Shown piece by piece: positions 1-12,665 of a DNA stretch of 64,000 nt. The stretch is from Semisulcospira habei (lineage: Eukaryota; Mollusca; Gastropoda; Semisulcospiridae): the NCBI GenBank assembly GCA_036245525.1, contig BTPG01000001.1, positions 181,085,076 to 181,149,075 of the forward strand, given 5' to 3'. A model generated the notes under the pieces. It was given only the letters and a program-made list of their open reading frames with translations, had not been told where the DNA came from and did not search any database. Position 1 is the first letter of the stretch. Each line of letters opens with the position of its first letter. The position numbers and the translations under genes are program-made.

Positions 1-204
1 TTAGACAATCACAGACCGGCATATCATCCGTCTCCAGTCCTCAGTCACCTCTACCCCCTCGGTCTTCTCACTTTTCCCTTTCCCTCTCCCCCCTCCCTCT
101 CTTTCTCCCACACTAGCGCGTGACACCGCATCAGCAGTCGGGAGGTTGGTAAAAAAATCCGTTCGCTGTCATGCATAAATTGAATCGTGTCTACTCTGAC
201 AATA

Positions 205-338
205 GACCTCCAAGCAGACATCAAGAGACTGGGAACCACCTGGAGTAGAATCGAAGGAGAAGCACAGGACAGGAGTTGCTGGAGGTCTCTCGTCGACGGC
301 CTATACCCGGGTAGGGGTGACAGGCGTAAGTAAGTAAG
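205..338 (+). mobile_element. 5'-truncated RTE-type LINE, 3' end only
   Basis: A 134-bp fragment matching the last codons and tail of the RTE family seen at 34400-34520 and 53020-53162, ending in (GTAA)n. It is flanked by the perfect 14-bp target-site duplication CTACTCTGACAATA at 191-204 and 339-352. This fixes both ends and shows target-primed insertion with severe 5' truncation. It codes for nothing. Confidence 0.9.
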
Positions 339-352
339 CTACTCTGACAATA

Positions 353-937
353 CTGTTTCCTCTTTTACCTAATTACCATTCTAACTGTGTACTGGAGACT
401 CAGTTAAGCCTTGTGTCTACGTTATACCAACTCATAAGTACACGCGTGTGTGATCAAAGCAAAGTGTCATAAATGTAACTGAAAGTTGATTTCAACGGCA
501 CAAATCGCCCATAGTTTTGCGAAATTGACCACTGGTCGCTAAGGTCAAACCAACCGGCAAATAACTGGTCTATAGGTCTGTGAGCCTCATGCCGCATTGG
601 TACTTGGTTGTTCTACGACACCTAACAGAGTTCTCCGCTGCTTAAATGCTACAGACTATGCCAAAGAATACATGTATTACGAATGCGACAAAAGACAGGA
701 AAGTGCTCACCGTAACAGCCGTGCCTTTCTTGCTTACCAGAGCTGGCGTGGGCCGCGAGGGGGACACAGTGATGTGTGATGCTGGAAGGACGAGCGACAC
801 AGACTGCAACACCACCAATGGCCGCCGTGGAACAGGAGACGGTGAAGCGCAATGCTGGAAGGACGGGCCGCAGACTGGAGTGTAACACGTGCGGGCAGCA
901 CCTGTGCACATATTCAATCAACACAAACTGTCGGAAT
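353..937. other. No gene seen
   Basis: Only short open frames without recognisable motifs. The same is true of 1-190 and of 1009-1702. Confidence 0.5.
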
Positions 938-938
938 C

Positions 939-1008
<70 letters not shown>
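938..1008. repeat. (GA)n microsatellite
   Basis: About 70 bp of GA dinucleotide repeat with one AAAG interruption near the start. Translated frames across it are artefacts. Confidence 0.95.
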
Positions 1009-1009
<1 letters not shown>

Positions 1010-1702
1010 ACTTGAAACTAAAAAGCAAAGCAATTCCAAGCTGTCTCAAGCCCCATATTTTGTCACAACCACAAACAAACCTGTCACAATGTGGTACCTT
1101 ATCGCCTCCCCTGGTATCCCGTAACACACCGCAAAATGTCACAGAAAGCAATGGCACTCAGTCCGGCTATCGTCTCGTGTCGTCTCCCCTGTATTCTAAT
1201 TATGAAAAATAGTCTAGTCAAGTCTAGTTGCGCTCACACCCATGACGTACGAATCAGGAGTTTCACTGTACAAAATGTACACTGAAATGTACACTGTACT
1301 GTACTTGCCGTCGAGTATGTAGTGAAGAACGTGAAAGTTACAATAAAGGTAGTACATTGCACCGTAGGCTTTTATCATTGTAGTGAAGGGTTTTTCATCC
1401 CTCGTAGCACCGGTCTTTCATGCAAGTGTGTGTTATTTGAACATAAGAGGCAGATTACATTGCAGCAGAGACTTTCATACCGAGTGTAGCACAACTTTTT
1501 TTTGAGGACAGGGGATAAAAAGAGGTGAAAAGGTCCTACATTATGGTTACAAAATAGCCTATTTATGGTTACTAAATTGTATGCAATGCGAAAAGAAAAA
1601 GAAATGCATATAATCCCACGTATTTTTGTGAGTTACAGGCCAAACATACACGTTATCAGTTCAGAGCAGAAAAAATCGGGTAGCTTGCCGATGCATGTTT
1701 GA

Positions 1703-1725
1703 CTACCGTATTAAAAATACGGTAG
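1703..1725. repeat. Short perfect hairpin
   Basis: CTACCGTATT, a 3-nt AAA loop, and its exact complement AATACGGTAG. The right arm plus GACTTTG recurs near 2745 and 47112, within or next to the (TG)n-bearing repeat family. Confidence 0.6.
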
Positions 1726-1769
1726 ACTTTGAGATGAGGCTGGTCGGAAAACGTTCTGTAGCATGCAAA

Positions 1770-1888
1770 TGACAAACAGGCGGGGACACATCAGACTGAC
1801 AGTGAAGTAACACGATGAGTAAAAATTACGTCATGCTTAGCTACGCTAACCGCGCTCGGGAAGCGCCGTGTGTGTGTGTTAATGCATA

Positions 1889-1950
<62 letters not shown>

Positions 1951-1957
1951 ATGCATA

Positions 1958-2054
<97 letters not shown>

Positions 2055-2790
2055 CACGAGTATCTCAGGTGTTTGTGTACGTAGAGGCCTGAAACGTTAG
2101 GAAATGCTTTCATCGAGATGTATTTCGGAAGCTTCCGCGCATATTTTAAATTGCAGACTCGTTAAGGAGAAAAATTGCCGTTTATATAAAGTCGGTTGAC
2201 CCGCATTTGAGTCCGTAATTTTCGTTTTATTCACTCGGAATTTTGCATATAGCTAGCTTGGAAATAGACATTGAATGAGTTCGTTAGCCAGCTTTGTACC
2301 TTTTGAACTTTTTCGTAAAAAATAATTCATTGCATAAAAAATTAAAAAGTAAGAATTCTCGACCTCTAAAGTAGGATCAGACAGTGACGGTGACGTAAAG
2401 GCGCCAAACACGTCAGTGTTACACAATGTTCCTAAATTGTCACAAACCAACAGATGTCAGTGTGATTCAATGTTTCTGAATTGACATCAAATTCGTCACT
2501 GTGTACACGGCGCCGTGGGACTAGCGATGCCATGACGTGAAGCTTATAGTGACGTCATTTTACTGCTCGCGGTATTCCGTACTATTGGCGGGAAGCGCCA
2601 TGTGTCCGTCTTTATTTGTGTGCGCGGGTGTGTTTTGATCAGAGGTTGGGTTAGAGGGAAAATGAATCAGAAGGATAAGCTTTAAAATATGAACATGAAC
2701 TCTGAATGTTCCTGAAAGAAAAACGCATGTGAGCTCCAAACAATACGGTAGACTTTGGGATAAAATCCTCATCTTGTTTTGTTTTAGCTT
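1770..2790 (+). repeat. Interspersed repeat carrying an internal (TG)n, copy 1
   Basis: Diverged copy of a repeat also present at about 46300-47180 and 48225-48790. Shared blocks: a CTGACAGTGAA-like block before the (TG)n, GTACGTA and GCCTGAAAC/GCTTGAAA after it, then GTCGGTTGACCC, ATGAGTTCGTTAGCC, and finally TACGGTAGACTTTGGGAT near 2745. The (TG)n at 1868-2051 sits at the same relative place in all three copies. No protein was recognised. Confidence 0.6.
1868..2051. repeat. (TG)n microsatellite with two TTAATGCATATC interruptions
   Basis: About 184 bp of TG repeat, interrupted twice by the same 12-nt TTAATGCATATC. The duplicated interruption suggests internal duplication by slippage or unequal exchange. 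Confidence 0.95.
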
Positions 2791-2799
2791 CAATATTAA

Positions 2800-4261
2800 T
2801 TAAAGTACATAACATAATATACCAGTATGACGAGTAACTATCACTTTACTGTGTCTTAAAGACGCAACACACGTTTTTCGTGTGTAAAGCAAATAGTACG
2901 TAATTGCACATGTTTTTGGTAAAGTCTGTTAAAACTTCAGTTCATTCTTTAAAAATACTCCTCCTGTAAATGTACTGGTAGGAGTGTGTGTTTAATGTGA
3001 CATTGTGCTTGTTGTTGTTGTTTTTTTGGCCAAAGGGGAAACAAAAGGAAGCAAGGGCTGGCATTTGAGGGTATCGTGAAGGTGGAAAGTCCCAAACAAA
3101 AAGTGGAACTCCCCCCCCCCTCCCCCTCCCCCTGCACGCAAGACCATGAGTATCGAGGTGGGGCCAACGCGGGCTCTGAGGGGTTTGCTTGTGGCTATCT
3201 GGGGCCCGCGTCATTCCCCCCCCCCCTTGCCCCCGTGAGGTAACTGATCCGCGCATGCTATGCATCCTACAGTATCAACTATCAGTTGTAGTGTGGAAAC
3301 AGCTAGGCCGCGCAGGTTTCAAATTTATGTGTTTATAGGACGCACTTGAAGTGACTTTCATCAGTGTGTTTCTTCGTCAGATCTGTAAAGCATTAGTAAA
3401 GGGCGGAAATTATGGACGCTTCTTGCACCGTTAGTGGGTTTTACTGATGTAAAAGACAATAAAATAAAAATAGCCTCATAGTGCGCAAAAAGGGCTTCGT
3501 GTCGACGCTTGGTGCCAAATGCGCCCCATGGGCGTGATGACTCAGGATATATATTGTTCCCAAAAGTTATATTTTTATTACAACTCATTTTTGCGAACAG
3601 GCCTGGAGATCTTCTTGTCGCACGGACGACTGTTCACAGATAGTTTAATCTGTAAGTGGCAGTGAACGGGACACGCTTAGGGCGCTTACATGACCACCTG
3701 TTATTTCACGGGTCCGTCCCTCTCTATCTTGACCCAAAAATTGGAAGAGTTATCGCCCTTGGCTACCTTGGAGGACACATGGTTTCATAAGTGGTGAAAA
3801 TAAGCTAAACTCCTAGCTGGATTCCCTTGTGCATGTTCCCTATCTATAGCACTGAGGAAATCATACCCAGGCGGTCACATTTGTGTCTGTCCAGCGCGAC
3901 TGTTCAGACCTATGTGACTTTGCTTGTCATTTGTTGTGTGTTCGAGCGGTGTATGTTCTAAGAGAGTGGGGCGGGGAAAGGGGGGGGGGGGGGTAAAATA
4001 GGATCGTGGGTGGGGTGGTGAGGGGGGGTACATACTTATGTGCTAATATTTTTTCTATACTTTTTGGTCTGTGATTGTGTAACTTGAGTATGATTTGTAA
4101 TGTAATTATGTATATATGGCTTATGTATATATATGTGTATGTGTGTGTGTATATATATATATATATAATATAATATAATATAATACACATATAATATACT
4201 GTATGCTTAATGCAAATACCGAAATAAAGAACTCGGGGAAAAAAAAAAAGCTAAACTAGAC
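2800..4261. other. No gene seen; possible 3' end of a retroposed sequence at 4222-4249
   Basis: Contains C and G homopolymer runs (about 3111-3132, 3976-3992) and a TA/TG tract near 4137-4180. AATAAA near 4222 is followed about 15 nt later by a short A run. This could be the 3' end of a polyadenylated retroposed sequence, but no coding region was recognised upstream. Confidence 0.4.
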
Positions 4262-4282
4262 ACACTGAGAAGCAAATTTCCT

Positions 4283-5505
4283 ATGAGATGTGTTTCGGTT
4301 GTGGTTAGCAGCCTGGAGAGGGATGGGCTCCGCCAGGTTCTTTTGCCCAAGACACACTTACATGCAATGACAACCTTACCTCAATCCATACCGGATCGGT
4401 CGTCGCACGGAACAAGGACCGCGCCTTCTGTCTTGCGCCAGGGCAGAGGTGCTAAGTGTGTTACTGGTGCACCACCAAAACCCCGTGCAAGAAACAACAT
4501 CAGCATTAGCACATGGAACGTCAGAACATTAAGAACGCCTGGAAAGGTAGAGGAACTGACACACGAAATGAACAGATACCACTGGACCATCCTAGGACTG
4601 TGTGAAGTACGATGGAAGATCCCTGGGGAAACATCAACCCAGCAAAACCACAAACTGTGGCAGAGAAGACAAACACGAACAGGGTTTCGGATTTCTCGTC
4701 CACAAAGACATCGTAAACACTATCATGAGTTGTCCGCCAGTCTTCAGTAGGCTTATCACCATACGGTTGAGGGCAACCCAGTTCAAATATCACCATTATA
4801 CAAGTTTAGGCCCCAACAACAGACTATGGCGATGAGGAAATAGAAGACTTCTATGACCAACTGCAAGAAGTCCTGGACCAGATCCCCAAGAAAGACATTC
4901 TTGTGGTGCAGGGAGACTGGAATGCTAAAATAGGAGAGGATGCTGCTAGTAACTGGAAAGGCACATGCGGACGCTACTGCAATGCAGAGACAGAGGAATT
5001 TGCTAGCTCAAATGATCTAAAGCTGATGAACACTTTTGGCCCACACAAAGCATCCAGAAGGTGGACATGGCACAGCCCGAACGGAGAGCACCATAACCAA
5101 ATTGATTATATGGTAAAGAGACGCTTCCAAACCAGTATGAACATTGCCAAGACAAGAAGTTTTCCAGGAGCAGACATTGGAAGGGACCATAACTTAGTGA
5201 TGATGACCTTCCGACTCCGCCTAAAGAAGGTCAACAAGCAGGGTCCCACCAGAATCAAGTTTGACCTCGAGAAGCTGAAAGACCCAGAGGAAGCGGAAGC
5301 CTTCCAGGCAAAGATAGGAGGAAAATTCGCGCCATTGCTACTTCTAGGTGCAGAAGACACGGATGTGGACACACTCGTCGACACATTTAACACTGCTGTA
5401 ACCCAAACAGCCAGTGAGATCCTTGGCAAACACCGACAAGCAAAGAAACCTTGGCTTACAGCTGACATCTTTGTTCTATATGACAAGCGTCGAGAATACT
5501 TTGGT
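4283..5505 (+). pseudogene. RTE LINE endonuclease domain, broken
   Basis: The readable blocks are STWNVRTL at about 4515, the VVQGDWNAKIGED endonuclease block at about 4905-4945, and a GRDHNL block near 5185 where the catalytic S-D-H motif is expected. Frame changes separate the part before about 4750 from the part after 4903. Related proteins carry the craniofacial-development-protein-2 name in many animal annotations because that gene derives from this LINE type. The endonuclease would nick the genomic target for target-primed reverse transcription; this copy cannot make a full protein. Confidence 0.8.
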
Positions 5506-5731
5506 ATCAGCTTCAGCCCACTTAATCAAATTTCAAATACAAACGATTTTGAATTTCCAAAAACTTCAGTCGCTCGCTTGAGCTTGCCCTTAGCACCACG
5601 TGAATGTTCTGTGTTTTACGTAAAGTGTGTGAGTGAATGCGCGTGATTCACGTGAGCGTGCTTGTTGGGTTCAGTTCGCGGCGGCGCTTTGAGCCGATTT
5701 TCAATTGGGATAAAGCGCCTATTTAATGCGC

Positions 5732-5776
<45 letters not shown>
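5506..5776 (+). mobile_element. Short retroposon with (ATT)n tail inserted in the LINE
   Basis: About 270 bp that interrupts the LINE coding sequence. It ends in AAAGCGCCTATTTAATGCGC followed by (ATT)n at about 5733-5776, a 3' end typical of CR1/L2-type LINEs and SINEs that borrow it. No clear target duplication is visible, so the left boundary is approximate. Confidence 0.65.
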
Positions 5777-5777
<1 letters not shown>

Positions 5778-7224
5778 AGAAAAAGAAATCAGAGGTAGAA
5801 GGAGCTAAACAATACAGGGAAATTAACCAGGATATCAAGACAAGAATAAAAACGGCAAAGAATAAGTGGATTGAAGATTAGTGTAAGCACGTAGAAGAAA
5901 ATCTGAACAAAAATAATAGCCAAAAAGCATACCAGCTGGTGAAAGACCTGACCAGTGTAAAACAAGGACGCTCCTCGATCAGTCAAGATATTGAAGGGAA
6001 CTGTCTCACGGAAGACCAAGACATACTGAAGAAATGGACAGAGTACTGCTCAGATGTGTACAACCACCGAGCTACAAGGCATACTTGTCAAACCACCCGT
6101 GACCAACAATGACAACTATCCCATCCTCCGAGAAGAAGTAGAGGCTGCAGTGAAGTCGCTGAAAAAGGGAAGGCAGCAGGAGCAGACAGCATCCCTGCAG
6201 AGTTAGTCCAATAAGGGGGAGAAGACATGATAAGCACCTTACTAACAATCTGCAAGAATATCTGGCAGTCAGGTGATTGGCCCACAACATGGACCCAATC
6301 ACTTATAATAACTCTCCCCAAAAAAGGCAACTTACATCAATGCCAGAATTATCGCACGATCAGTCTTATATGCCACCCAAGCAAAGTCATGTTAAAGATC
6401 CTACTGAACAGGCTGAAGCCACAGGCAGAGGAAATCATAGCTGAGGAATAGGCAAGATTCAGACCAGGGCTCAGCACAACTGAGCAGATCTTCAACCAGA
6501 GAGTTATATGTGACAGGTATCTCCAGCTCCAGCAAGACCTCTATCATATCTTTGTGGATTTTAAGAAAGCGTTTGACAGGGTGTGGCATGCAGCCCTTTG
6601 GTCCACCATGAAGCTATGCAACATCAATGCCATCCTGATCAAAGTCATATCAAACCTTTATAACAAGGTCACTAGCGCAGTCTGCTTCAACGGCAAAATA
6701 GGAAACTGATTTAGGACTACAGTTGGAGTCAGACAAGGCTGCTTGCTCTCACCTACTCTTTTTAACATCTTCCTGGAAAGAATCATTACAGACGCTCTGA
6801 AAGATCATGAAGGAACTGTCAGTATTGGAGGCAGAACAATCACGAACTTGCGCTTTGCGGACGACATTGATGGCCTTGCAGGAACGGAGAAGGAGCTAGC
6901 TCAGCTGGTGGAAAAGCTGGACAGTACAGCCATGCGTATGGGACGGCAATCAGTGCAGAGAAGACCAAACTGATGACAAATAACACCAGTGGCATTGGCA
7001 CTGACGTCATGATTGGAAGCCAAAAACTGGAAACAGTTAATAAATACGTAGGAGCCATTGTGACAAATGAGGGATCAAAACCAGAAATACTGTCCAGGAT
7101 TGCGCAGACAGCAACAGCACTGACAAGATTGAAAACCATATGGAAGGACAGAAACATCACACTCTGCTCCAAGATCAGACTGATGCGCTCCTTAGTCATC
7201 TCAGTGTTCTTGTACGCCTTGTAA
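5777..7224 (+). pseudogene. RTE LINE reverse transcriptase, broken
   Basis: Recognisable reverse-transcriptase blocks in order: LPKKGNLHQCQNYRTISL at about 6310-6365, IFVDFKKAFDRVW at about 6550-6590, [15 protein letters not shown] at about 6724-6770, and the catalytic FADD at about 6855. Stops and frameshifts fall between the blocks, for example at about 5880, 6449 and 6708. It is dead. Confidence 0.85.
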
Positions 7225-7445
7225 GGCACTGTTCAAGGAGGACGACAGGAGGGGAAGACATAGGAAAAGATGTGAGGACAATATCGCAGAGTGGACAGGA
7301 CTGAGGCTGGGCGCTACGCTAAGAATAGCAGAGAACAGAGAGAAATGGAGTGAGCTGGTTGCCAAGTCATCAGTGGTGCCCCAACGGTCGGCAAGACTAC
7401 GGGAGATAGGTAGGTAGGCAGGTAGGCAAGTAGGTAGGTATGTAG

Positions 7446-8188
7446 GTCATGTTGATTATGTAGGTGCTTTTGACAAAAGTAGGTCAGAACCTAACAGGCC
7501 GGATTTTCATTCACACGGACCCTAGTGACACTGCACGCTGGCTGGTTTTCAGCTGTGTCCTCTGCAGATCCCCACCATTTCACTTTCAATATCCCGTGAT
7601 GGTAGGGTCACTGATGACGTCATAAGTCGATGTCAGATTATGAAGACTAAGCAGTCCATTTACACGAGACATAACACACTGCTCATAACATTTTCTCATA
7701 AATGACGTCAAAATAACCCGAAACAAACAATGTCTACGAAGAAAAACGGTACGGTGAAAAATTCGCGTTTTTATTGCCTCATGGTTTGAGCGGAAAAGCT
7801 TTATCACACACGTGTGATGCAGCTTGGCTGTATCACAAGTTTGTGATACATCCGTGCTGCGTGAATGGCCAAGTGTGCACAACATTGTTTTATAGAAAGT
7901 CTGGTCAACAAAAAGGTATGGGCACACGCGATATTGAAACTTGACCTATTTTCAGCTCACGCGCAATGACACCATTTCACAGCGACGACTGGCACTCTAG
8001 CGTCAAGTACTGCGCTATTAGGAACATTTGTCTGGCATCCGAAATACTGACGCCACACTACAAAGTAAATTACGACAAGACCTTTGCCAAGACACAATGG
8101 CGGCTGTGCTTTGACTAGGTTTCTGCCGAAACTCAACTGACATCGGATTTATGCAAGGCAAAATAAAAGGTAGGAAACAGATTCTTAC
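7446..8188. other. No gene seen
   Basis: No frame has a recognisable motif, and no strong repeat was noticed. Confidence 0.45.
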
Positions 8189-8500
<312 letters not shown>

Positions 8501-8728
8501 TTGCACCACAAAATTGCCTAGGTGTTGCCTTTTCAAAATTAGTATGTCTTCTTCCACTGCAACACCTCATAAAGCTTTAGCAATGCAATCCGTGCTGTAC
8601 TGGCAGTGCTACCAGTAAATTCTGGAGGCGGCTTCTAGTACATGCGTTGTGCAATTTCAGGTTACGCCGTATGCCTACCTGAAGAGACCCCCTTGGGGCG
8701 AAACCGGTCGTAGGCGGCAAAAACTTAA

Positions 8729-9029
8729 ATTTATTCTTCAGAATTCCTGCAAATGCATAGAATTATAGTATCCTTAGTAAATTACTGTAGCCGGAGGTGT
8801 ATTTATGCGTGTGTCAACATAACAATAATTGACATCAAACAAACCAAACGTGAACAAAGTGTTGTGATAAACATATGAAAAATATATAAAATAGATTAAT
8901 ATGTTTTGTGTCAAAATATGAATAAATATACAAGAAACTTACGTCACAAAATAAGGTTATGATAAAGAGTGCATGCCTGATTAGTAATTTTCCAGCACGT
9001 GGACTGAGACGAACCTTGCACGGTCCAAT
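8729..9029 (+). repeat. 300-bp direct repeat, copy 1
   Basis: Matches 14831-15140 nearly base for base by eye, with a few small indels and substitutions. AT-rich and non-coding. The similarity stops abruptly at both ends. Confidence 0.9.
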
Positions 9030-9039
9030 ATCTGTTTGG

Positions 9040-9650
9040 AAATATTTTCTAGCATCCCCCCTCGGGGAGGGGGGGGGGTCTGGATATTCTCCAGCGGATG
9101 GCGGGCGCCTGGGGTTAGTCCCTACTGCTTTATGTAGTAGGTGTTCAGTGGAAGGCTCAAAATGATAGGTCTGTCATTCCTTCTCTCCCACTACCCTCTC
9201 TTTTCTGGAACTAGTGTGCGATGCAGTCACAAAAAGGGCAGCTGATGTCCTGATCACACAATGCAAGCTTACCAGCCTGGAATTCCATGGCATTAGCACA
9301 GCATTCTCAGAATTGAATGAAAAATTACGTCCCTTGGAGCTAATCTGATTGAGTGCATTTTTTGGCTTTGGGCGACGCCTTTTTTAAAAGTAAAGTATAT
9401 GTGTGTATATGTGTGTATATGTGTGTGTGTGTATATATATATATATATAATTTCCATTAAATTCTCAGAATGCTCTTGCTACGCTGATGCCATGGAATTC
9501 CAGGCTGGTAAGCTTGCATTGTGTCATCAGGACATCAGCTGTCCTTTTTGTGACTGCATCGCCTACTAGTTCTAGAAAGGAGAGGGTTAGTGGGAGAGAA
9601 GGAATGACAGACCTATCATTTTAAGCCTTCCACTGAACACCTGCTACTCA
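9040..9650. repeat. Inverted-repeat element with about 200-bp arms (family R1)
   Basis: The left arm (about 9140-9345) and right arm (about 9447-9650) are inverse complements; both contain GGAATTCCA, GCAAGCTT/AAGCTTGC and GTGTTCAGTGGAAGGCT or its complement. The spacer holds the small GGAGCTAA repeat and a TG/TA tract. Further arm fragments lie at 11993-12297 and 13150-13460. It looks like a foldback or MITE family. Confidence 0.75.
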
Positions 9651-9818
9651 GAACTCAGAACTCAGAACTCAGAACATTTTATTCGGTAGGTCAACGACCC
9701 ATTCGAATTGGGGTGAGATTACATAACTGGAAAAAAACAATGACAACACGAGAAAGGGAACAGACAAGATATGAATAAAAAAAATTTCTTCTTGGAATTG
9801 GTACTCATAATATAATGA

Positions 9819-9894
<76 letters not shown>

Positions 9895-9901
9895 GCACAC
9901 G

Positions 9902-9932
<31 letters not shown>

Positions 9933-11979
9933 GCCGCACCGCAGCGCGCACAGACGCGCTGCATCAAGGGGTCTACCCCACTATGGGGCAGACTGAACAG
10001 ATGTTTTGCGGCCATCGGCCCATAGATAATGTCCTATTACACAGATAGTTGTTCATTGCGTAATTTAAGTGCATAGAATATGAACATTGCAACTTTTCTG
10101 GTAGAGTCACAGTCCAGGTTTGCAAGCAACATGCTTATGTCCTCATTCTTAGTGTCATTCAAAAGGCTAGCCAAGTACTTATTCCTCAGTGCTGAGTATC
10201 TATTACAATACAAGAGGAAGTGTTCTTCATTCTCCACAGTCCCAATACAGAATGGACAGTCCTTCACATGTGTATTTGAATACATATTATTTACATTCAG
10301 TTCTACTGTTCCCAGTCTGAAACGTATAAGGCTGTCCCTGAATTTCTTTATCGTAATTTGGGATAGATATCTTTCTGGTTCGAATACCGTTTTGAACTGC
10401 TTGTAAGTTGCAAACCTGTCGCTTGACTGAACCTTCGTTTCCCATGACATCACAAATGACTCTTTCAGTCTTTGCCTGTACAACAACAAAAAAGCCCTTT
10501 CATCCCCCACACCACCGTTTTGCCAAACGTGGCCAAAGCCAAACTTGTGTAGGGTGCTTTCAGTTTGCTTCGCCCAAAAATAACTTGCTACGGTACAGTT
10601 TAACTGCATTTTGTACGCCTGCTTAGGAAGTCTTGTATCAGACATTTTAATCAATTTCATCCAATACTTTGTAGCTCTTATTATGCTATTAATGTGCAGT
10701 GGATGCCTACCCGTTTCACCATAAGCTGTCTGATTTGGGGTTCTGACATCCACACTCAGTAGTCTCTTGCAGGCGAAAGTGTGCACCTTTTCTATTGTTT
10801 CGAACTGCTTCAGCCCCCATACTTCAGACGAGTATAGGAGCATCGGCGCCACCTGGGTATCAAAAAGCTTAAAGAAAATACATGGGTTAAGGTTGCCAAG
10901 TTTCCACATAGTCCTCAATAACTGAGAAACTTTCGCCTTCGCCTTTACAGCATAGTCGGAGAGGGCCACAGTAAACGATAGTTTTGTGGTCAGTGTGAAA
11001 CCAAGGTATTTATAACTGTTAACCACTTCTATTTCGGTTGCACCAATATACCATTTGTCTTTCGCTGGCAGTCGCCCGCCTTTTCTAAAAACCATTACCT
11101 TGGTTTTCTCGAGACTAACCTCTAAACCAAGTCTATCAGAAGAGCGCTTGAGGTTAGTTATCTGGTTCTGCAGCCCCACAGCGCTTGTGGACAATAAAGC
11201 TACATCGTCCGCAAAAAGTAATGAAAAAAGTTCTCTCAGACCAGGCAGTAGTTGTACTCCGTGTCGACCATTTTCATTTACGTAGTTTGCAACTTCATTA
11301 ATTAACAAAGAGAAAATTACAGGGCTTGCTAAACAACCCTGCCTGACCCCGGCGGGGCAGTCGAAGAAATCCGAGTATTGGAAGCCCGCTCTTACACACG
11401 CCTGAACAGATGCATACATGGCTTTCAGCATCTGAACCATTTTTGTAGAGACCTGTACATGGGTAAGAACAGACCACAACATTTCCCTGTCTACAGAGTC
11501 AAAAGCACGCTTGTAATCGATGAAAGCCACATATAGTTTCTTATTTCGAGCAAGGGATCTTTGTATAATAGATATCAAAGTGAATATATGATCAACAGTT
11601 GAGTATCCCTGCCTAAACCCGGCTTGCTCTTCGTTTATTTTTTCCTCTTTTTCTGCCCACTTGTAGAGTCTACTGTTTAGAATGGAAGTAAAAGCTTTAC
11701 TGATCACACTGAGCAGAGACACCCCTCTATAGTTGGCTGGGTTATTTGTATCGCCCTTCTTAAAGATCGGAACAATCACGGAACGACTCCACTCAACAGG
11801 AAAGTACTGGTTATCGAGCAGGTGATTAAAGTATTTCGTCAAAAATGGCACAATAGTATCACCTGCATGTTTCAGGTACTCTGATAACACTTGATCAATG
11901 CCTGCCGCTTTCCCAGATTTCAGCTTGCACATAGCGTGTCTGACCTCTTGCTCTGTTATTGGGCCGTCCAACTCGGGCA
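9648..11979 (-). mobile_element. 5'-truncated non-LTR LINE with 13-bp target duplication
   Basis: The insertion is bounded by GAACACCTGCTAC at 9635-9647 and 11980-11992. The 3' end, at the left, is a heptamer tail read on the minus strand as (TTCTGAG)n. The 3' UTR (9648-10036) contains an (AC)n tract at about 9818-9932. The 5' end is cut inside the coding region, so the endonuclease part is missing. It inserted into an arm of the R1 inverted-repeat element. Confidence 0.9.
10037..11979 (-). CDS. LINE reverse transcriptase, N-terminally truncated but otherwise open
   Basis: About 647 codons open from the truncation point to the stop. Blocks in order: LKSGKAAGIDQ, the FKKGDTNNPANYRGVSLLS block, AGFRQGYSTVDHI, FIDYKRAFDSVDR (catalytic Asp), GVRQGCLASPVIFSLLIN, and LLFADDVALL (catalytic FADD). 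A C-terminal CPFC...ENEEHFLLYC motif resembles the zinc-knuckle-like end of Jockey/I-group LINEs. There is no ATG at the 5' end because the insertion lost it. The first possible start is a TTG, so it is probably not translated normally. The long open frame implies recent insertion. Exact clade uncertain. Confidence 0.85.
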
Positions 11980-11992
11980 GAACACCTGCTAC

Positions 11993-12298
11993 ATAAAGTA
12001 GTCGGGACTACCGCCAGGCGCTCTAGCCCCCTCTGGGAGAGAGAAGGAATGACAGACCTATCTTTTTTAGCCTTCCACTGAACACCTACTGCACCTATGT
12101 TTAGGTATATTCATGCCTCTCGGGGGGAGGACTGGATATTTTCCAGCGGATTGCGGGGTGCCTGGGGGTAGTCCCTATTACTTTAGGTGTTCAGTGGAAG
12201 GCTCCGTGACTAATTGTCGTAAGTAGGAAGACCACCGAAGTGACTCGGCAGTAGGTGTTCAGTGGAAGGCTTAAAATGATAGGTCTGTCATTCCTTCC
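11993..12298. repeat. Fragments of R1 repeat arms and a 47-bp direct repeat
   Basis: R1 arm pieces at about 12035-12095 (minus), 12105-12205 (plus) and 12250-12297 (plus). Between them, the block starting CCGTGACTAATTGTCG at about 12205-12252 recurs at about 12850-12900. Confidence 0.6.
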
Positions 12299-12665
12299 GG
12301 CCTCCGTAGCGCAGTGGTTAGCGCGTCGGACTGGCGGCCGGGAGATCCGGGTTCGAATCCCAGCCGAGTCAAGCCTACCTGGGTCGGCTCCTACCCAGAG
12401 CGGGTGTGCTATGGACCCAATGGGAAGGCTGATGCCACGCAGCCGAGACTCACACACTTCACGAGTGCGACTTTGGGGGTGTTACCCGGGTTATGACGCA
12501 TCGCAAGGTGTGGATGATTACACGGCTGGCACCGCAGGTGTCCGCATGTCACGGCCCTGGTTAATACCAGGATATTTATGACAGGAAGCGTGGAATGCGG
12601 CCCTGTCACGCAGTCCCTAAACCACATGGACCACCATGGCATCATCATATCATCTTCATCATCAT
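12299..12665 (+). mobile_element. tRNA-derived SINE
   Basis: The head carries a polymerase III A box TAGCGCAGTGG at 12307-12317 and a B box GGTTCGAATCC at 12350-12360, 33 nt between the two. A tRNA-unrelated body follows, ending in an ATC/TCA-rich tail at about 12638-12665. About 367 bp. Not a tRNA gene: the stem pairing is poor and the body continues past the tRNA part. Confidence 0.85.

Larger units (their letters stand above)
4262..7445 (+). mobile_element. Decayed RTE-type LINE with (TAGG)n tail
   Basis: A long degenerate non-LTR retrotransposon. It reads, in several frames, an AP-like endonuclease and then a reverse transcriptase. It ends in a TAGG-type tetranucleotide tail at about 7405-7445, usual for RTE-clade elements. 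It is interrupted at about 5506-5776 by another repeat. It is a different, older family from the (GTAA)n-tailed RTE elsewhere in the window. Confidence 0.85.

Noticed and set aside
852..1212. Arg-Glu repeat frames near 940-1010
   Set aside because: Artefact of the (GA)n microsatellite.
1791..2113. Open frames of Val-Cys or His-Thr repeats over (TG)n, here and at 9719-10048, 17403-17729, 19724-20449, 25000-25704 and 48241-48432
   Set aside because: They are translations of dinucleotide repeats, open on both strands for compositional reasons, with no domain content.
5106..5486. A minus-strand 126-codon frame
   Set aside because: Antisense shadow of the LINE endonuclease.
12299..12375. A tRNA gene
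   Set aside because: A and B boxes are good, but the sequence continues into a SINE body with an ATC-rich tail and the cloverleaf stems pair poorly. It is a tRNA-derived SINE.
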